In this document: piece by piece, positions 63,491 to 64,000 of the stretch | Layout of the letters: each line of letters opens with the position of its first letter | Numbering within the stretch: position 1 is the first letter of the stretch | From: Ferrovibrio terrae | GTDB lineage: Bacteria > Pseudomonadota > Alphaproteobacteria > Ferrovibrionales > Ferrovibrionaceae | NCBI RefSeq assembly: GCF_007197755.1 | Contig: NZ_CP041636.1 | Location: 3,136,001-3,200,000, forward strand | Length of the DNA: 64,000 nucleotides | Direction: 5' to 3' | Translations under genes and position numbers: made by a program | The notes under the pieces: model-generated | What the model saw: only the letters and a program-made list of their open reading frames with translations | Told to the model about the DNA's origin: nothing | Databases searched by the model: none

Positions 63491-64000
63491 TCAGACTGCG
63501 TTCAGCGCTCGATCGAGGTCCTTGATCAGATCGGCGACGTCCTCGATGCCGATCGATAGCCGGATCACGTCGTCACCGGAGCCTGCCGCCGAGCGCTGTT
63601 CGGGTGTCAGCTGACGATGCGTGGTCGAGGCCGGATGGATCACCAGGCTGCGCGTATCGCCGACATTGGCCAGATGCGAGAAGATCTGCACGGCATCGAC
63701 GAATTTCAGCCCGGCGTCGTAACCGCCCTTCAGGCCGAAGGTGAAAGTGCTGCCGGCGCCCATGGGCAGGTATTTCTGCGCCAGCTCGTGGTGCCTGTCG
63801 CCCGGCAGGCCGGCATAGTTCACCCAGGCTACCTGCGGATGTTTCAACAGGAATTCGGCTATCGCCAGCGCATTGTCGCAATGCTTGCGCATGCGAAGGC
63901 TCAGCGTCTCCATGCCGGTCAGGATCATCCAGGCATTGAAGGGCGAGATCGCCGGGCCGAGATCGCGCAGCGAGATCACGCGGCAGGCGACAGCGAAGGC
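63491..64000 (-). CDS. metY: O-acetylhomoserine sulfhydrylase-like PLP enzyme (5' partial)
   Basis: Only the last ~169 codons are present; the frame runs open through the right edge (AFAVACRVISLRDLGPAISP). The C-terminal Cys/Met-metabolism PLP domain is clear: ISPFNAWMILTGMETLSLRM, SHLANVGDTRSLVIHPASTTH and RLSIGIEDVADLIKDLDRAL. The long form with SLRDLGPAISPFNAW and a C-terminus ending in -DLDRAL points to O-acetylhomoserine (thiol)-lyase, which makes homocysteine from O-acetylhomoserine and sulfide. The PLP Lys lies outside the window. Confidence 0.88.
   Translation of the reverse strand, partial: AFAVACRVISLRDLGPAISPFNAWMILTGMETLSLRMRKHCDNALAIAEFLLKHPQVAWVNYAGLPGDRHHELAQKYLPMGAGSTFTFGLKGGYDAGLKFVDAVQIFSHLANVGDTRSLVIHPASTTHRQLTPEQRSAAGSGDDVIRLSIGIEDVADLIKDLDRALNAV

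Overview
The window is GC-rich chromosomal DNA with dense, mostly co-directional genes. It points to an alphaproteobacterium, probably from the Rhodospirillales side. The evidence is a MipZ division ATPase, a DUF1489 protein, a CtaA-type heme A synthase, the gene order tRNA-Tyr, tRNA-Gly, tuf, tRNA-Trp, secE, nusG, rplKAJL, rpoBC, and many tripartite tricarboxylate (TTT/Bug) receptors. No phage, insertion sequence, CRISPR array or rRNA gene was seen. The genus cannot be fixed from the sequence alone.

Region 1 (1-16400) is mainly acyl-CoA metabolism. It starts with the 3' end of an NADP-malic enzyme and a convergent LysR gene. Two hotdog thioesterases follow, then isovaleryl-CoA dehydrogenase, a small secreted protein and a second acyl-CoA dehydrogenase. 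After an inserted block (K+/H+ antiporter, two tandem HCCA-isomerase-like proteins, an EamA permease and an opposing SDR) come mccB, a methylglutaconyl-CoA hydratase, mccA and mvaB. Together these cover leucine breakdown from isovaleryl-CoA to acetoacetate plus acetyl-CoA.

Region 2 (16382-29618) starts with mipZ and is then mostly uptake: a TTT operon (receptor, TctB, TctA), a DctPQM TRAP operon, a VWA/J-domain gene pair, two small genes, tRNA-Thr, and an IclR regulator divergent from a Bug receptor plus a sulfatase.

Region 3 (29619-31325) is an iron-storage locus. Two Fur-type palindromes precede an unknown Cys-containing protein, Bfd and a 43-residue membrane protein; bacterioferritin follows.

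Region 4 (31350-49701) is the information-processing core: rlmB with a long disordered N-terminus, tRNA-Tyr, tRNA-Gly, tuf, tRNA-Trp, secE-nusG, the L11/L1/L10/L7-L12 genes, rpoBC, recO and parC. The str genes rpsL, rpsG and fusA are not next to rpoC here.

Region 5 (49759-64000) is mixed. It has an aldehyde dehydrogenase, a secreted hydrolase, a MarR-linked Bug receptor plus FAD monooxygenase, a GIY-YIG protein with a SANT-like tail, and a 25-residue membrane protein with its own terminator. A strong promoter, a 20-bp tandem repeat and a possible leader ORF lie in front of uppP. Then come an acyl-CoA ligase, ctaA, cutA, membrane proteins, an MFS permease and the 3' end of an O-acetylhomoserine sulfhydrylase gene.

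The best candidates for undescribed biology are the uppP leader, the iron-locus small proteins, the GIY-YIG/SANT-like protein and the VWA/J-domain pair. None is a proven new system.
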